From Botryotinia globosa (Eukaryota; Ascomycota; Leotiomycetes; Helotiales; Sclerotiniaceae): a stretch of 64,000 bases of DNA. Both the position numbers and the translations under genes were made by a program. Where the stretch lies: contig RCSZ01000015.1 of assembly GCA_014898425.1 (NCBI GenBank), forward strand, positions 186,001 to 250,000, given 5' to 3'. A model generated the notes under the pieces. The model was not told the origin of the DNA. It saw only the letters and a program-made list of their open reading frames with translations, and did no database searches. Positions 47,101-59,629 of the stretch are shown here, in pieces (positions within the stretch are counted from its first letter, which is position 1; every line of letters begins with the position of its first letter).

Positions 47101-49736
47101 TATAATAAGCTGACTATAATAATATTTTATAAACTGAGATTGATAAACTTATTAAGTTTTGTTAGTATTATCAAAAATATAATAAATTATCAAATCGATT
47201 TAAATTCAATTTATAAGATAATATTGATTTCAATTATTCAATTATAATTGATATAATATATATTAATATCAATTCTATTTTATATATTATTGATGAAGGT
47301 ATATAATTTCAAATTATATAATAATTGAATAATATTATTACAAAATATATTTTTGATATTCTTCGAAAATGCTAAATAGATATCTATATTAGTTCTCTAG
47401 ATTATATTATATATAATATTAAAAAGAACTTTATTAGTAAGGAATTCATATAATATATAACAATTATATTAATGAAAACAAAGAGTATTTCAATTAAAGC
47501 TTATTAATCAATTAGTATAATTGAACAATATTATATAATTATCAAAAAAATATATACTATTATTACAAATAAATTAAACAACTTCACCTCAAAGAAAATG
47601 ATATTATAAATAACTATAAAAACAATAAATAATATTGTAAAATCAAATAGATTAATTCCAACATTCTTAATTTTTGAAGTATATCTGTATATATTCAAAT
47701 CCAATTTATTTGTATTTATAGTTATACAATATCAAGTAATAATCAAGAAAACAATATTCGAGATTTACAAACTATAAGTTATAAAACAAATATTTGATAT
47801 TTTGAATCAATATAATAGATTATCTATAATGGCTTTATACAATTTATTTATTAATTCAAAGGTTTGAGTATAAAGAGAATATAAAGAATGGATAGATTTA
47901 TATTATTTATTAAATATAAAGGATAAAATATGTATTATATAATTGATAAATAATCTAATAGAATTTTGAACTATTTAAATTAAATTATATATGGAAGAAA
48001 ATCAAAACCAATCTTAGGATTAATTCTAAAACGAATAATTTATTGAATTAGTATAACTATTATTATTTATACAATTTATATAAACAATATAATTAATATA
48101 TTAAGAATAGATTATTGTATTTATATAAATAGTAGATTAAATAATACAAAATATATTTAGAAATGTAGTTAAAATAATTTTATTAAAATCTAATAAAGTT
48201 ATATTTCCTTTGAATATAATTAAGAGAATTATAATTAAAAGAACTTTGCTAAAATCTAACAAAATTATATTTCTCTTTTTATTTAATATTATTTATAACA
48301 AAAACCTTGAGAAGATATTTGTAGATATATTTAGGAATCTATAATATTAGTAATATTCATTCTTTTGAATTGTAATTTCTATATTCCAAATTTATTTTTC
48401 AAATAACAATACAAATATATATTTTATAGAATTTATAATATTATTTAATTTAATAATGTATTTTCCAAATGATAATAAATATATTGAATATTATATAATA
48501 TTTGTTGATATATAAATATCAATAATCTTTATTAAATCAAAACAAAAAGAAATCAATAGATTAATGGAAAACAGTGTATTCTAATTTATAAAACTTATAG
48601 ATATATTTGTAGATATTAGAATATTTAATTTATATTTTATTAATGAAATCAAAAATAAAGAGATTAATAAAGCATTTCTCAAATCTCAATTAATTATATA
48701 AATATAAAAAGATTAAAAAAAGAATATTGTTTTGATATAATTATTTATTATATAATATATTAGCTAATATATTATATTAATAATAATAATTATATTATTT
48801 AAAAACGAGATTATTATAAGTATTTGTAATATTATATAAATATATATATAATCAATATCGAATTTAATTTGAAAATTCTATATATAATTTTTAATAAAAA
48901 TGAATATCCTAAAAGATTTTATTTTATAAATAATATAATTATTATATGATATCCCAGAAATAAATAATTATTAGTTTAACATTTATTACAAATATTATAT
49001 TAATATTTTCAAAATAATATAATCAATTTATAATTTATATTTATTATATATAATTAAAAATGATATAATGTTTAGTATTATTGGATTACAAATAAACGAT
49101 ATATTTATTATAGTTAATAAAGTATTTGCAGATTGTAAGCAAATTGAATTTAAAAATATAAATTTTATAGTAAAAAAGTATAAAATACTTATATTAGATA
49201 TATTATTTAAATTTAATAATGGTTTAATTATTCAATGATACAATAATATAATTTATTTTAATCAGAAAAAACAATATAAGAATCTTTATCTAATTAAATC
49301 AAAATTATTAAATATACAAGGTATATATAATAAGTTTAGAAAGTCAATAATAATGAAAGATTAATATATTGTATAATGTATTTAAAGAGTATATATAATA
49401 ATTATATATTAATCAAAGATATCTTTTGATTTGTTATATATTATACAAATAATCAATTCAAAGAAAGAAGATATTAATTCTTTTAATAAATATATTTAAT
49501 AATAAATTGATAATTCAGAGAAAGAATTACAATTTATTCTTTTTGATATAAATTCTTTCAAATTGATTATATTTATAAATATATTTTTTGCAAATAATAA
49601 AGATTTATTCTCCCAAATTGAATATATTATTGTTTTATAGAATAGATTTGATAGAATTAATATCATTTATTGATTATTAATCAAATGTAAAAGAATTATT
49701 AGAAATATATTAATATTAAAATTCTATAATATAATT

Positions 49737-49995
49737 TTGGGTTTTGATATTAGTGTAGTAATTAAAGGTATATTTGATAAGATTTTTTCAAATTGTAATA
49801 TATTATTAATTATATGTATTGATTCAAGATTATTTTATAATTGTTTTATAAAACTCGATATAATTATTGAAAAAAGATTAATGATTAATGTAATAATTAT
49901 TTGGAAGGTGTATAAGAAATAAGAAATTATAAAAATCAAATAGATTGATGGAGAATTTAATCCAATTGATATAATAACTAAATCTAAATTGTATT
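49737..49995 (+). pseudogene. RNase H remnant of Copia 1
   Basis: The longest readable piece is 61 codons (GFDISVVIKGIFDKIF..., DSRLFYNCFIKL, EKRLMINVII). After one stop it continues as EIIKIK and then IDGEFNPIDIIT. The pattern matches the C-terminal RNase H of fungal Copia polyproteins. Stops and AT-biased codons show it is dead. Confidence 0.8.
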
Positions 49996-50140
49996 AAGCT
50001 TTAAAAGATTTGATTGATAATAATACTATAAAGATTAAGATTATAAAATAAATTGAAAAAGATTAGGAAGATAGATGGTTATATAAACAAAGAGATATTA
50101 ATTAAAAGAATACAATTCAACGATTTTAGAGAGTTGTTAA

Positions 50141-50302
50141 TATTGGGATAGGGATTATATAATTATATTAGTGTTTATATTAATATCTTAGTATTATAGT
50201 ATAAATGTATTGTAATTCTAGCTTTTAGAACTTTAAGCAATATTACAATAGTGTGAACCATAGTACTATATTGTCTTCACCATCCCCATGGTGATATCAA
50301 CA
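50141..50302 (+). repeat. 3' LTR of Copia 1
   Basis: Starts TATTGGGATAGGG and ends ATCAACA. Compared with the 5' LTR, the first 60 bases are heavily changed by C-to-T/G-to-A, so the hairpin is lost. The last 40 bases are better kept here (CACCATCCCCATGGTGATATC). Confidence 0.92.
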
Positions 50303-50636
50303 ACTTTAAAATCTAAAGTTTTAATAAATAAAATCTAAAGTTATAATAAATAAAGTCTAAAACTATAGGTTTATTTTGAATTAAAATTTATAGTTATATT
50401 TAAATTTAAATTAAAAAATTTCTATATTCGTTTATTCAATTATTCAAATAATAATAATAAATTGAAAATTCGAATTACTTTATTTAATTTGTATATATGC
50501 TATATATATACTCTATTTCCTTTCATTTTTATAGATTTTATAATAAATTTGATATGCAAATTACTAGCCGTCGAGGAAAAAGAATTTTTCAGATTGTGAA
50601 TTCGTAAAAGCTTTTTCTCTTATTTCTTTAATTTTT

Positions 50637-50678
50637 ATGGGGGCTAACCCCCAAACCCCCGATCCTCGCTACGCTCGA
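50637..50678 (+). repeat. Copy of the repeat found at the window start
   Basis: It matches 54-95 at 38 of 42 bases (ATGGGGGCTAACCCCCAAAC, then CCTCGCTACG). It stands out as a GC-rich island in AT-rich DNA. Confidence 0.75.
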
Positions 50679-52567
50679 GGTTTAATTATAAATAATAATG
50701 ACCTGCTTATATAAGGAATTGTAATTATTCTTCAATAATACTAAAGGCCTACAAGCCTACAAACTCCTTGCTTTTTGAGAAAGTATTATATAATTATATC
50801 TATAATTATAAAAATCTAAAAGAGAAATTTTATTGAAAGCTTACAAGCGAAGTCGATTTATCTTTTTTTATTTGGATTTTTTAATTTTATTTGGATTTTT
50901 TAATTTTATTTAGATTTTTTAATTTTATTTAGATTTTAATGGGTCACTTCACATCAGATCATTAATTATACCACTGAACTATGAAAGCTATAGTATTAAA
51001 ATAATTTTTATTAATATTAGGTCAGCTACATTTAATATAAACCTTTTTTAATTGATTATATAAGCTCTAGTTATATTTATACTATTTCAACTTTAATTTT
51101 TTATAAAAACCTTAGTTTTGAAGCTAATAATATAAAAAATATATTATTTGAAAGCCTTTAATCTCTTATATATGATTACTACTTTTTTTCTTTTTCATTC
51201 AATTCATATTAGCTTAAATAAGCTGATTCAAAAAATTCTATTATTAATTCAGTCACAATACCGGCCGGAAAAACTACACCGATCGGAAAAACTAAGCTCC
51301 AACTAATAGAAAGTTTTTCACATTATTTATAACTAATCAGAAGGAATTTTATATATATCAATTGACAAATTTGCTATGGTTATAGAGATATATGATTACA
51401 TAATATATGAGTATAAAAAAACTTGACTTGCTTCTTACGAATCCATAAAACTACAAATCAATAATTCATTCTTTTTGAAACGGATTATTATTATTACGAA
51501 ATCTGTAGTGGTATAAAGAGTAGATTATTTTAGCAAATTCAATACGGATTTTGTAATCAAACGAGCCCTAAATTTCGATATAAATTTCAAGTAAAATACC
51601 TCACTTTCGAACCACTCCTCTTTTGAGCTACTCTTTTTATCAAGGTGCAGGTAAAGACTTATATTATATCATAAGGGTTCTAAGTGCTATGAAAGGTTAA
51701 GGCCCTATTATAGGAAGTAGGGCACGCTAAGGGTCCGTGCCTAAGGCACGAAGGCAACGTAGTTGGCTCCGTGACACTTTTATATCAAAAATTACTTTTT
51801 TAATTTATCAATATTTCTATCAATATTAAATATATTTTAATAAAAATTTATTTATATACAATTTGAATTATTTTAGATTACTATTAGAATATTTAGATGT
51901 TTAGATTTTTTTTTAAATTAAGATTTGACCCTTCAAAATATCGATTGTTGAATTTATATAAAAATCATATATAAATTAAAAACTCTTATATAATCTTTAA
52001 TAACTTTTTAATCATAATTATTAAAAGAGAATCATATATCTTTTTAAAACATTTACATCTAAATATAGATAAAAATTCAATTTCTTTTATATAAAAATTA
52101 TATAAATATAGAGATAGATATAATATATAGTGTATTAAGAATAGTATAAATAATTTTTAGAATTTTAAAAGTATTTTTTCAAATATTTATTTATAAAGAA
52201 TTTTCTATTTTCTATTTTTTTTTAAAAAATCTTTCATATTGAATATCTTATAAATTTATAATGAAAATTTAAAATTTCTTTTGCATGAGCTATTTTTTAA
52301 AAAGATTATAAAAGATTTTATAAAATTTTATAAAATTTACATTTATATTTAGTACTAGGGCACTTCTATTTGGTCGATAGTTATTTTGTATCAAAACTCA
52401 TCATTTAAATATATTTAGTTTTAAAGAAAATTGTATATTTATTTTTGAAATAATTATATCAATTTATTTATTTTTATATTTTTTTTGAATAAAAACTATT
52501 TATTTTCTTTTTAGAAATTTTATATATTATAAAATATTCATTTAATATTTTAAAATTCTAATATATT

Positions 52568-52709
52568 TATTAGAAATAGACAGTAAGTTACGCAGAATAA
52601 GTGATATATTAAATATATTTATATTATCTATATATCTAGGAACCCCAAAAAAAGAGTTTTATAATAATATACATATATTACACACATATTATACATATTA
52701 ATTCTAATA
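52568..52709 (-). repeat. LTR of Copia 2, window-left copy (3' LTR of the element)
   Basis: Starts TATTAGAAATAGACAGTAAG and ends TTCTAATA. It contains a GGAACCCCAAAAAAAGAG core shared with the other copy. Confidence 0.88.
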
Positions 52710-54671
52710 TCCCTCTTATAATAGAAATCTATCATTTAAATTATATAAACTCTATATATATATTTCTAAAAAGCCTTATTAACTTTTACAATAATATTAA
52801 TATTTTAATATTATCTATAATTTTTATATCTTTAATAAAATTCAATAACCTTACAATTTAATATTATATCGCAATATAAGAATACTTTTTATCTGAATCC
52901 TATTTTCCCTACCCATATCAAATAAAATCCAATCTATTATGAAAAATATAATAATATAAATGCAATCTATTTTTGTAAAATCCTTTATATATATATATAT
53001 CAATAAATTACTTTAAATTTATTATCTTCAGATTTTAGAATTACTTTTTTAATATAATGAATAATTCAAATCTAATTTTATATAAATAAATCTTCAATTT
53101 ATTTATTATTTTATATAGTTTTTTTTTAAATAATCAATTTGATCAATTTAATCAATTTAATTAATTTATAGTAAATTAATTAATTCAATGAATTTATAGT
53201 AAATTAATTAATTCAATGAATTTATACGATTTTTAATAAATTTGATAAATCTAATAATTATAATAAATCTCATAATATTAATAAAATTAAAAAATCAAAT
53301 AAACTCAATAATTTTAATCAATTTTTAAATAAATTAATCAATTTGATTAATTGATTTGATTAATTGATTTGATTAATTTGATTAATAAAAAATTAAATTA
53401 TTTAAATCAATCAAAATATATAATATAATCAAATTCAAAATTAATATTTATTAATACTCTTTAATATATTTATTTTCAATATTCCAAATCTAATTTTAAA
53501 TCTTTTTTATATAAAAATAATTTTTATTAATATTAAACCTATTATATTTAATATAAATCCTTTTTAATTGATTATATAAGCTTTAATTATATTTATATTA
53601 ATTAAACTTTAATTCTTTGAAAAACCCTTAGTTTTAAAACTAGCATTTTAAAAATTATATCATTTTAAAATCTTTAGTTTCTTTTATATAATTATCATTT
53701 TTCTTTTTTTTTTTAATTCATATTAATTTGAATAAACTAATTTAAATAATTTTATTAAAAAAATTTAGAATTTTATATTATAAAATTTATATTATTTCAA
53801 TTTAATTTTTTTATAAAAATTTAATATTATAAAAATTATATTATTTAAAAACCTTTAATTTCTTTTATATAATTATCACTTTTCTTTTCTTTTATTTAAT
53901 TTATATTAATTTAAATAAACTAATTTAAATAATTTATTAAAAAAATAAGGAATTATACTATAACTATAATACCAGAAAAATCGAACCAATCAAATCTTTT
54001 GAATTCAATCAATTAAATTACTTGAATTGAATCTCACTAAACAAAGTTCTCTTTTTTTATATCTATATACCTTCGATCCTTACAAACAATAAGATTATTA
54101 AGGAGATAAATCTCCAATTAGTAAAATATTAAAATAAATATTTTATAAATATTAAATAACTTTCCCTTAATATATATATAATACAAACAAACTAATCTAT
54201 AGTATATATTATATTAAATTATATATAATTAAAGAAATAAATAATATTATTAATAATTTAAAAATAAAGAATTTTATTGTTTTTATATAATAACTTTTCT
54301 TTTTTTATATCTTGAATTATTATATCTAAAGATAAAAGCAAATTCTTAATATTAAAAAGATCAATTTTAAATTTATATAAGATTTTTTTTTATAATTCGA
54401 TTAATATATCTTGAATGATTAATTTTATTAATTATATTTTATCTGAATACTTAAAAATATATTAGTTTTATTCAAATCTTTGTATTTCTATTTATTTGAG
54501 ATTTTTTTTTATTGAATTTATATTAATATAATTTTTTATTATTAATAGATTATTTATATATAATAGAATATATATTCTCTTTTTTATAAAAAGATTTGGA
54601 TTTATTATAAATTCTTTAAATTTAATCTCTTTGAAGAATCTTTGAATAATAATTCATTAAATTCTTAACAT

Positions 54672-54893
54672 TTATTTTAACCTATAAAATAACTTTTTGA
54701 ATTTGAAATACAATTTACTTTTGAATTTGATTTTAAAAAAGATTTTTTTGAAAAATTCTAATATTTTTATAAGGATTTTTATATTTATTAGCTTATTATT
54801 CAAAAAAACAATATCAATATCTATATTATCGATTTTTAAATCTTTTATAATAACTTTGATTAATAAAATATATAATATTGAATATCTTACCAC
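54672..54893 (-). pseudogene. Reverse transcriptase remnant of Copia 2
   Basis: This 73-codon fragment reads MVRYSILYILLIKVIIKD and then DIDIVFLNNKL, followed by EFFKKIFFKIKFKSKLY and LFYRLK. It aligns by pattern with the Copia RT block around the (V)DxAFLNG catalytic motif and the following LYGLK motif. AT-biased replacements and flanking stops show decay. Confidence 0.8.
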
Positions 54894-55534
54894 ATTAACA
54901 AAAATCTTTTGAAAATCTATTCCATATTTTTGAAAATATCTCTTGATTATTAATCTTGTTTTTCTTCTAACTAATTTGTTGAATTAATTTATTTTATTTT
55001 TTAGAATATATCTACTATTTAATAATTTTTGATCTACAAATACAATTCTATTTATAATTTCGAAGATATTATTATTCTTGAGATTTTGTAATTTATTTCT
55101 AATTGTTTTTATTCATATTTGAATATTCCTTTATATAACATCTTCAAGTTTTATTGATTCTTTAAGTATTGAATTATTATTATTAATTAAAAGATTTTTA
55201 AAATATATAAAGGTAATATATAATATAATTATATACTGAATAATCTAATTACTAAAGATTTTTCTTAATTGTTTTTTATAATTTTTATTTAGAGTATTTC
55301 AGATTAGAATAGTTATTAAAACAAATCTAACTTTTGAAATCTTTATAATTGTTTATACTCTTTGTTTTGAAAATAAAGATATTTATATATTTTGTATTAG
55401 ATATCCAATTTCCTATAATTATTATTATTATAGTATTTATAAAGAATAAATCCAAGTTTTCTTTTATTTATTTTAAATTTGAGTTTTCTTTTACTTATTA
55501 ATATATACATTCTTTTATATATCTTTTTATACTA

Positions 55535-55732
55535 TTAATTATATTCTTTTTTTATAATTTTATATTTGTTATATAAAAAAAGTTTTCTTTTCCTCTCTAT
55601 CTCAAACAATTCTGGAATATTCTTTTTATTAAATTTTTTAAATAAATATCTATATTCATTAAAATCAATATTTACTATTCTAATAATAATTTTGATATAA
55701 AGATTAAAAAAAACAATAAATATTATTCCCAT
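55535..55732 (-). pseudogene. Short open remnant within Copia 2, region unknown
   Basis: This 65-codon open stretch (NEYRYLFKKF, ELFEIERKRK) lies upstream of the RT remnant in element orientation. It is open by chance or is a less damaged pol part. I cannot assign it to a domain. Confidence 0.3.
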
Positions 55733-58047
55733 TTATTTTAATTATAATATACTCTCCTTGAAATATTTTGAATTTGAATTTTTTTATTATTAAATCTAAT
55801 TATTAAGAGTCTTTGATCTATATTTTACAATCAAATACCTTGAATTTTTTAAAATCAGATTGTTTATTATATATAGTTTTATATAATATTATTATTATAA
55901 AAAACATTCCTACTTTTTCAAAAGGTAGGGTTTTAATAAGCGATTTGTTTTTTAGATATACAATATACTTAATAATAAGTTTTTATATATTGAATTTGAT
56001 ATCTAATTTGCTTAATAATAATCTTACTATAATACTAATATTTTGAATTTTCTTTTCAATAATCCTATTTATAAAGTATTTTCCAAAAAATAAAGATTTG
56101 AAGATTAGACCCTTCTTTGTGATTTTTATTTGAAAAAATATTTCAAATTCATTCTTTTTATTGTTTACTCTAATAATAGCAATCTTGTAATTGAATTCTT
56201 TTTTAATCTGATTAATAAAATTTATTAATATAAATATAATAATTTCTACAGATTTATTTTTTATAAATTTGATTTAAATTATTTTTATTATATCATCAAT
56301 AATTACAATAAAATATTCGTTTTCATTTTTAGAAGGTTTTTAAATCTCTAATAGATTTATATATAAATATTATAGTTTTGCAGATATACAAATAACTATA
56401 TATTTATTAAAATATTTATTTATTCTTTTTACAAGATATAATTTATAAACTTTTCAACTAATAGTTTTTTTTAATATAATAAAAACCATTAAAAACTTTT
56501 TTTAACTTATCCATTTGATTTTAATTGAAATAATTTAAATAATAATATACAATTTTAGTTTTATTATTATTTATATCAATTTCTTTTGTTTTTAAATCTA
56601 TATTAATTATATATACTTATTGAATAAATAATTATTAAATGATATAGCTATCATTAATATATCTTATAATTATTTTTAATTAACTATTTTTCCAATATAA
56701 TATTAAATCCCTTTCAAAGATAACTTTTCGATTTGTTTCGATAAATACTTTAATTAAAATGAATTGATTATTCTGAAAATCCTTGGTATATCAAATATCT
56801 TTCAATATAAAGTTTCCAATAATAACTATTCTATATACACTATTTATAGAATATATATTATTCATAGTTTTGACTTTTCATAAAATACCTTATTATACAA
56901 TATTAAAAAGATTTTCAATAAAACTAATGAAATAATAAAAGGCTTTCAAATCAAGAATTTATATATCATTTTGAATTTTAATATATATTACAATATAAAA
57001 ATAATGAAAATCAATATATTCATTTGCTATAACTATTTATACAAAATTATTATTATCAGTCTTTTTATTTGAATATAAAACTTCTTTAACTTTAATATAT
57101 TTCCAACAAATATTTTGTTAATATCCTTTTTTTTTACAAAACTTACAAGTATAAGATTCAATCTTAATAACTTTATTAGAATTTAGCAAAATTATATAGT
57201 TTTTTTCAGATATATATCTTCTTCTATTTCTATAATATTCTTTATATTCTTTTCCATTTCTTCCTTGAGTTTTTTTATTACCTCATCCTCTTATATTTCC
57301 CCACACAATATTAACTATTACTGAATAATTTATTATACTTCAAAGAATTCTTTTAACTTATTATAAAGTATATAATGTATCTCGTATATTCATATTTGAT
57401 AATATAATAAAGTTTCACTATATCTACTAGATTTCAATATCTAATAATACATTTAAAAAATAAGAATAAGCCTCTATTTCAAATAAAGATTATATTATTA
57501 TAAATAATTTATATTAATAATCAAAGAATCAATCAAAAAAACCTTAAATTATTTTTATTTTAGAATCGAATTGCTTGCAGGTAAACTATTACTAGAGATT
57601 CTAAACATATTGAAGATTTATATTATTATTAAATATTAAAAGTTTTATTTAGATTTCTGTAATATCTTTTGTATCGATTATAAATATAAATTGAAAATGA
57701 TATATAGAAATCATACAAAAATTAATAATAAAGAATACAATTCCCGCTTTTCTATCCCATTCAACAATATCAACTCAACCATTCACTAATTATATACTTC
57801 TCCCTATACACAAAAATAATACAAATACTACTATTATAACAATTCGAATAATTTTATAAAAATCTATTTAATTATAATTATTAAAAATAATTAGTATTTC
57901 CTATTTTGTTTGAATTATATCAATATTAATCTTACTTGCTATAATATTGAAAATAGAGATAGCCATAAAAGAATAAAACCTCGAATTCAAAGTTTAAAAA
58001 GTATAGAGATGTAAAATGAAATTTATAATAATATAATATTTATAATC

Positions 58048-58189
58048 TATTAAAAATAGATAACAAGTTATATAGAATAAATAATATATTGAATATATTT
58101 ATATTATTTATATATCCAGAAACCCCAAAGAAAGAGTTTTATAGTGGTATATACATACCATATATATGCTATATATATGAATTCCAATA
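58048..58189 (-). repeat. LTR of Copia 2, window-right copy (5' LTR of the element)
   Basis: Starts TATTAAAAATAGATAACAAG and ends TTCCAATA. It has the same length as the other copy, with transition-type differences. Confidence 0.88.
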
Positions 58190-58492
58190 ATATTAGAAAT
58201 TATAATTGAAATAAACGAATTCTCAAGAACTTTTCGATAAGAAAATTTTAAAAATATATATTATATCTATTAATTCTTTGAAAAAAAGGAAAATCTTATT
58301 ATAAATATCATTCATATATAAATAATTAAATTATTGAATTTATTCCAAAAAATAATAATCTGATTTCTAAAAAGTAATAAAATAGTGTATTTGAGTATAT
58401 TTTTGAGATCGATTAAATAGAAGTGCACGATTACTTTAACTTAAGATTTCGATACAAATTCAAAAATTAATATTTTGAAACTCTAAATTTTA

Positions 58493-58640
58493 ATCCAAAA
58501 AAATTAAAAAAATTAAAAAAATTAAAAAAATTAAAAAAATTAAAAAAATTAAAAAAATTAAAAAAATTAAAAAAATTAAAAAAATAAAAAAAATTAAAAA
58601 AATTAAAAAAATTAAAAAAATTAAAAAAATTAAAAAAACT
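58493..58640 (+). repeat. (AAAAAATT)n 8-base tandem array
   Basis: About 17 copies of AAAAAATT lie in the right arm of the inverted-repeat carrier. The left arm lacks the expansion, so it arose after the arms formed. Confidence 0.92.
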
Positions 58641-58802
58641 CTAAAAACTCTAATATAAACTTAAAATAAGTTGAATTATATAAATCTAAATTTTTCTTAA
58701 ATTACATTCAATATTGATAGAAATATTAATAAATTAAAAAAGTGATTTTTGGTGTAGAAGAGTGACCCAAAAAGGGATGGCCCGAAAGTGAGGTATTCGA
58801 CT

Positions 58803-58840
58803 TATAGGATCAAATAACAACTAGATAATCGTGAGTAGTA
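58803..58840 (+). repeat. Right copy of the 38-base direct repeat bounding the block
   Basis: It matches 43508-43545 at 34 of 38 bases. It begins six bases beyond the end of the inverted-repeat carrier and marks the return to ordinary composition. Confidence 0.8.
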
Positions 58841-59629
58841 GATATAATATACCTATCTGTATATATTCAAGTTCATATTCATATTCATTTCATTCAATTC
58901 ACTAGTCACATAAACACACACACATACACACACATATACACAAAAAAGTATTTGATTTAATCCATCTCATCTCATCTCATCTAATCTTATTTTCCCCCTT
59001 CCATTCCCCTTTATTTTATTCGCTCATCTTCACCTCCACCTTCATCACCATCACTCTCACCCTTTCATTTCATCTCACCTCCTCCCCAATCCCCTCACAC
59101 AATCCAAATCTAAATCATTACTCATCTCATCCCACCCATTCCACCCATCTCATCCTTCCAAACATGAAAAAACATAAGCTTTGGTATCGTAACATTATGC
59201 ATGCATGCACATCCAAATAATTTCTCCAATCAATCCATCACACAATCCATTACCACAAACAAATCCATCCTTCTACAAAAATTCAACCAAATCCATCCAT
59301 CCATTCATACATACATCCCCCTATTAAATGCAAATTCCGCCCAATTTGATAATAACCAAACCATGCGTCCGTCCATCCCCGTCCCAGACCCCCCAAGTAC
59401 ACGAATGCTATGGGTATATCGAGAAAAAAGAAGGGTCGAACGCCTGCCAGTTTAGCTACAACCAAACCAAAACAATGCCAAATGCGACAAAAAAAAACAG
59501 TATTTGCCGCCGATAGAAAAAGAAAGTCATAACGACATAACGGCATAATTCATTACTTTGTCACCTCCATCTCACCTCTTCTCCTCAATTCTCCTACCAC
59601 ATTCTCGAATCCTCATCTTCACCTCACAC
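58841..59629. other. Intergenic region downstream of the RhoGEF gene
   Basis: This region is rich in CATCTCAT and CACACA short repeats, with no supported gene. It includes the 3' untranslated region of the minus-strand RhoGEF. Confidence 0.5.

Larger units (their letters stand above)
44001..50302 (+). mobile_element. Ty1/Copia LTR retrotransposon 1, structurally complete, coding-dead
   Basis: Two 162-base LTRs (44001-44162, 50141-50302) align end to end with substitutions only. The insertion is flanked by a perfect 5-base duplication ACTTT (43996-44000, 50303-50307). The interior is about 85 percent AT with stops throughout. Degraded Copia landmarks occur in order on the plus strand: a zinc-knuckle-like remnant near 46236 (CFVYKKDNY), an RT-like remnant at 48588-48960 (RIFNLYFINEIKNK; NEYPKRFYF), and an RNase H-like remnant at 49737-49995 (DSRLFYNCFIKL, EKRLMINVII). 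The order gag-IN-RT-RH is that of Copia. Damage is of the C-to-T and G-to-A type expected of RIP. Confidence 0.92.
43694..51568. mobile_element. Harbinger-like carrier element, interrupted by Copia 1
   Basis: The left end GGGCTAGTTTGGATGTACAA and the inverted right end (complement of TTGTAATCAAACGAGCCC) resemble PIF/Harbinger (Tourist-type) termini. A 3-base TAA duplication flanks the pair (43691-43693, 51569-51571). Removing the Copia insertion leaves about 1.57 kb with no readable transposase. A motif TTCTTTTTGAAA(A)CGGATT occurs near both ends in direct orientation. The pairing is inferred from end similarity plus the TAA; they could also be two separate elements. Confidence 0.6.
52568..58189 (-). 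mobile_element. Ty1/Copia LTR retrotransposon 2, structurally complete, coding-dead
   Basis: Two 142-base LTRs (52568-52709, 58048-58189) align end to end. A perfect 5-base duplication ATATT flanks them (52563-52567, 58190-58194). Remnants of pol read on the minus strand, notably an RT piece at 54672-54893. The interior is very AT-rich with stops throughout, as expected of RIP. The LTR differs from that of Copia 1 in length and sequence, so it is another family. It inserted near the middle of the inverted-repeat carrier. Confidence 0.9.
51595..58797. mobile_element. Long-inverted-repeat carrier element, interrupted by Copia 2
   Basis: The left arm begins AATACCTCACTTTCG at 51595 and the right arm ends CGAAAGTGAGGTATT at 58797. 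Inverted similarity continues inward through TTACTTTTTTAATTTATCAA, TTCAAAATAT...TTGAATTT and GCACTTCTATTT..TCGAT (left about 52355, right about 58420). Without Copia 2 the element is about 1.57 kb, nearly all paired arm, like a foldback or MULE-type non-autonomous transposon. No target duplication could be identified. The left arm carries a roughly 125-base GC-richer insert at about 51650-51775 absent from the right arm. Confidence 0.65.

Noticed and set aside
43508..58840. AT-rich block as a centromere
   Set aside because: Only 15 kb, resolved into identifiable nested elements with target duplications and normal genes on both sides; nothing requires a centromere.
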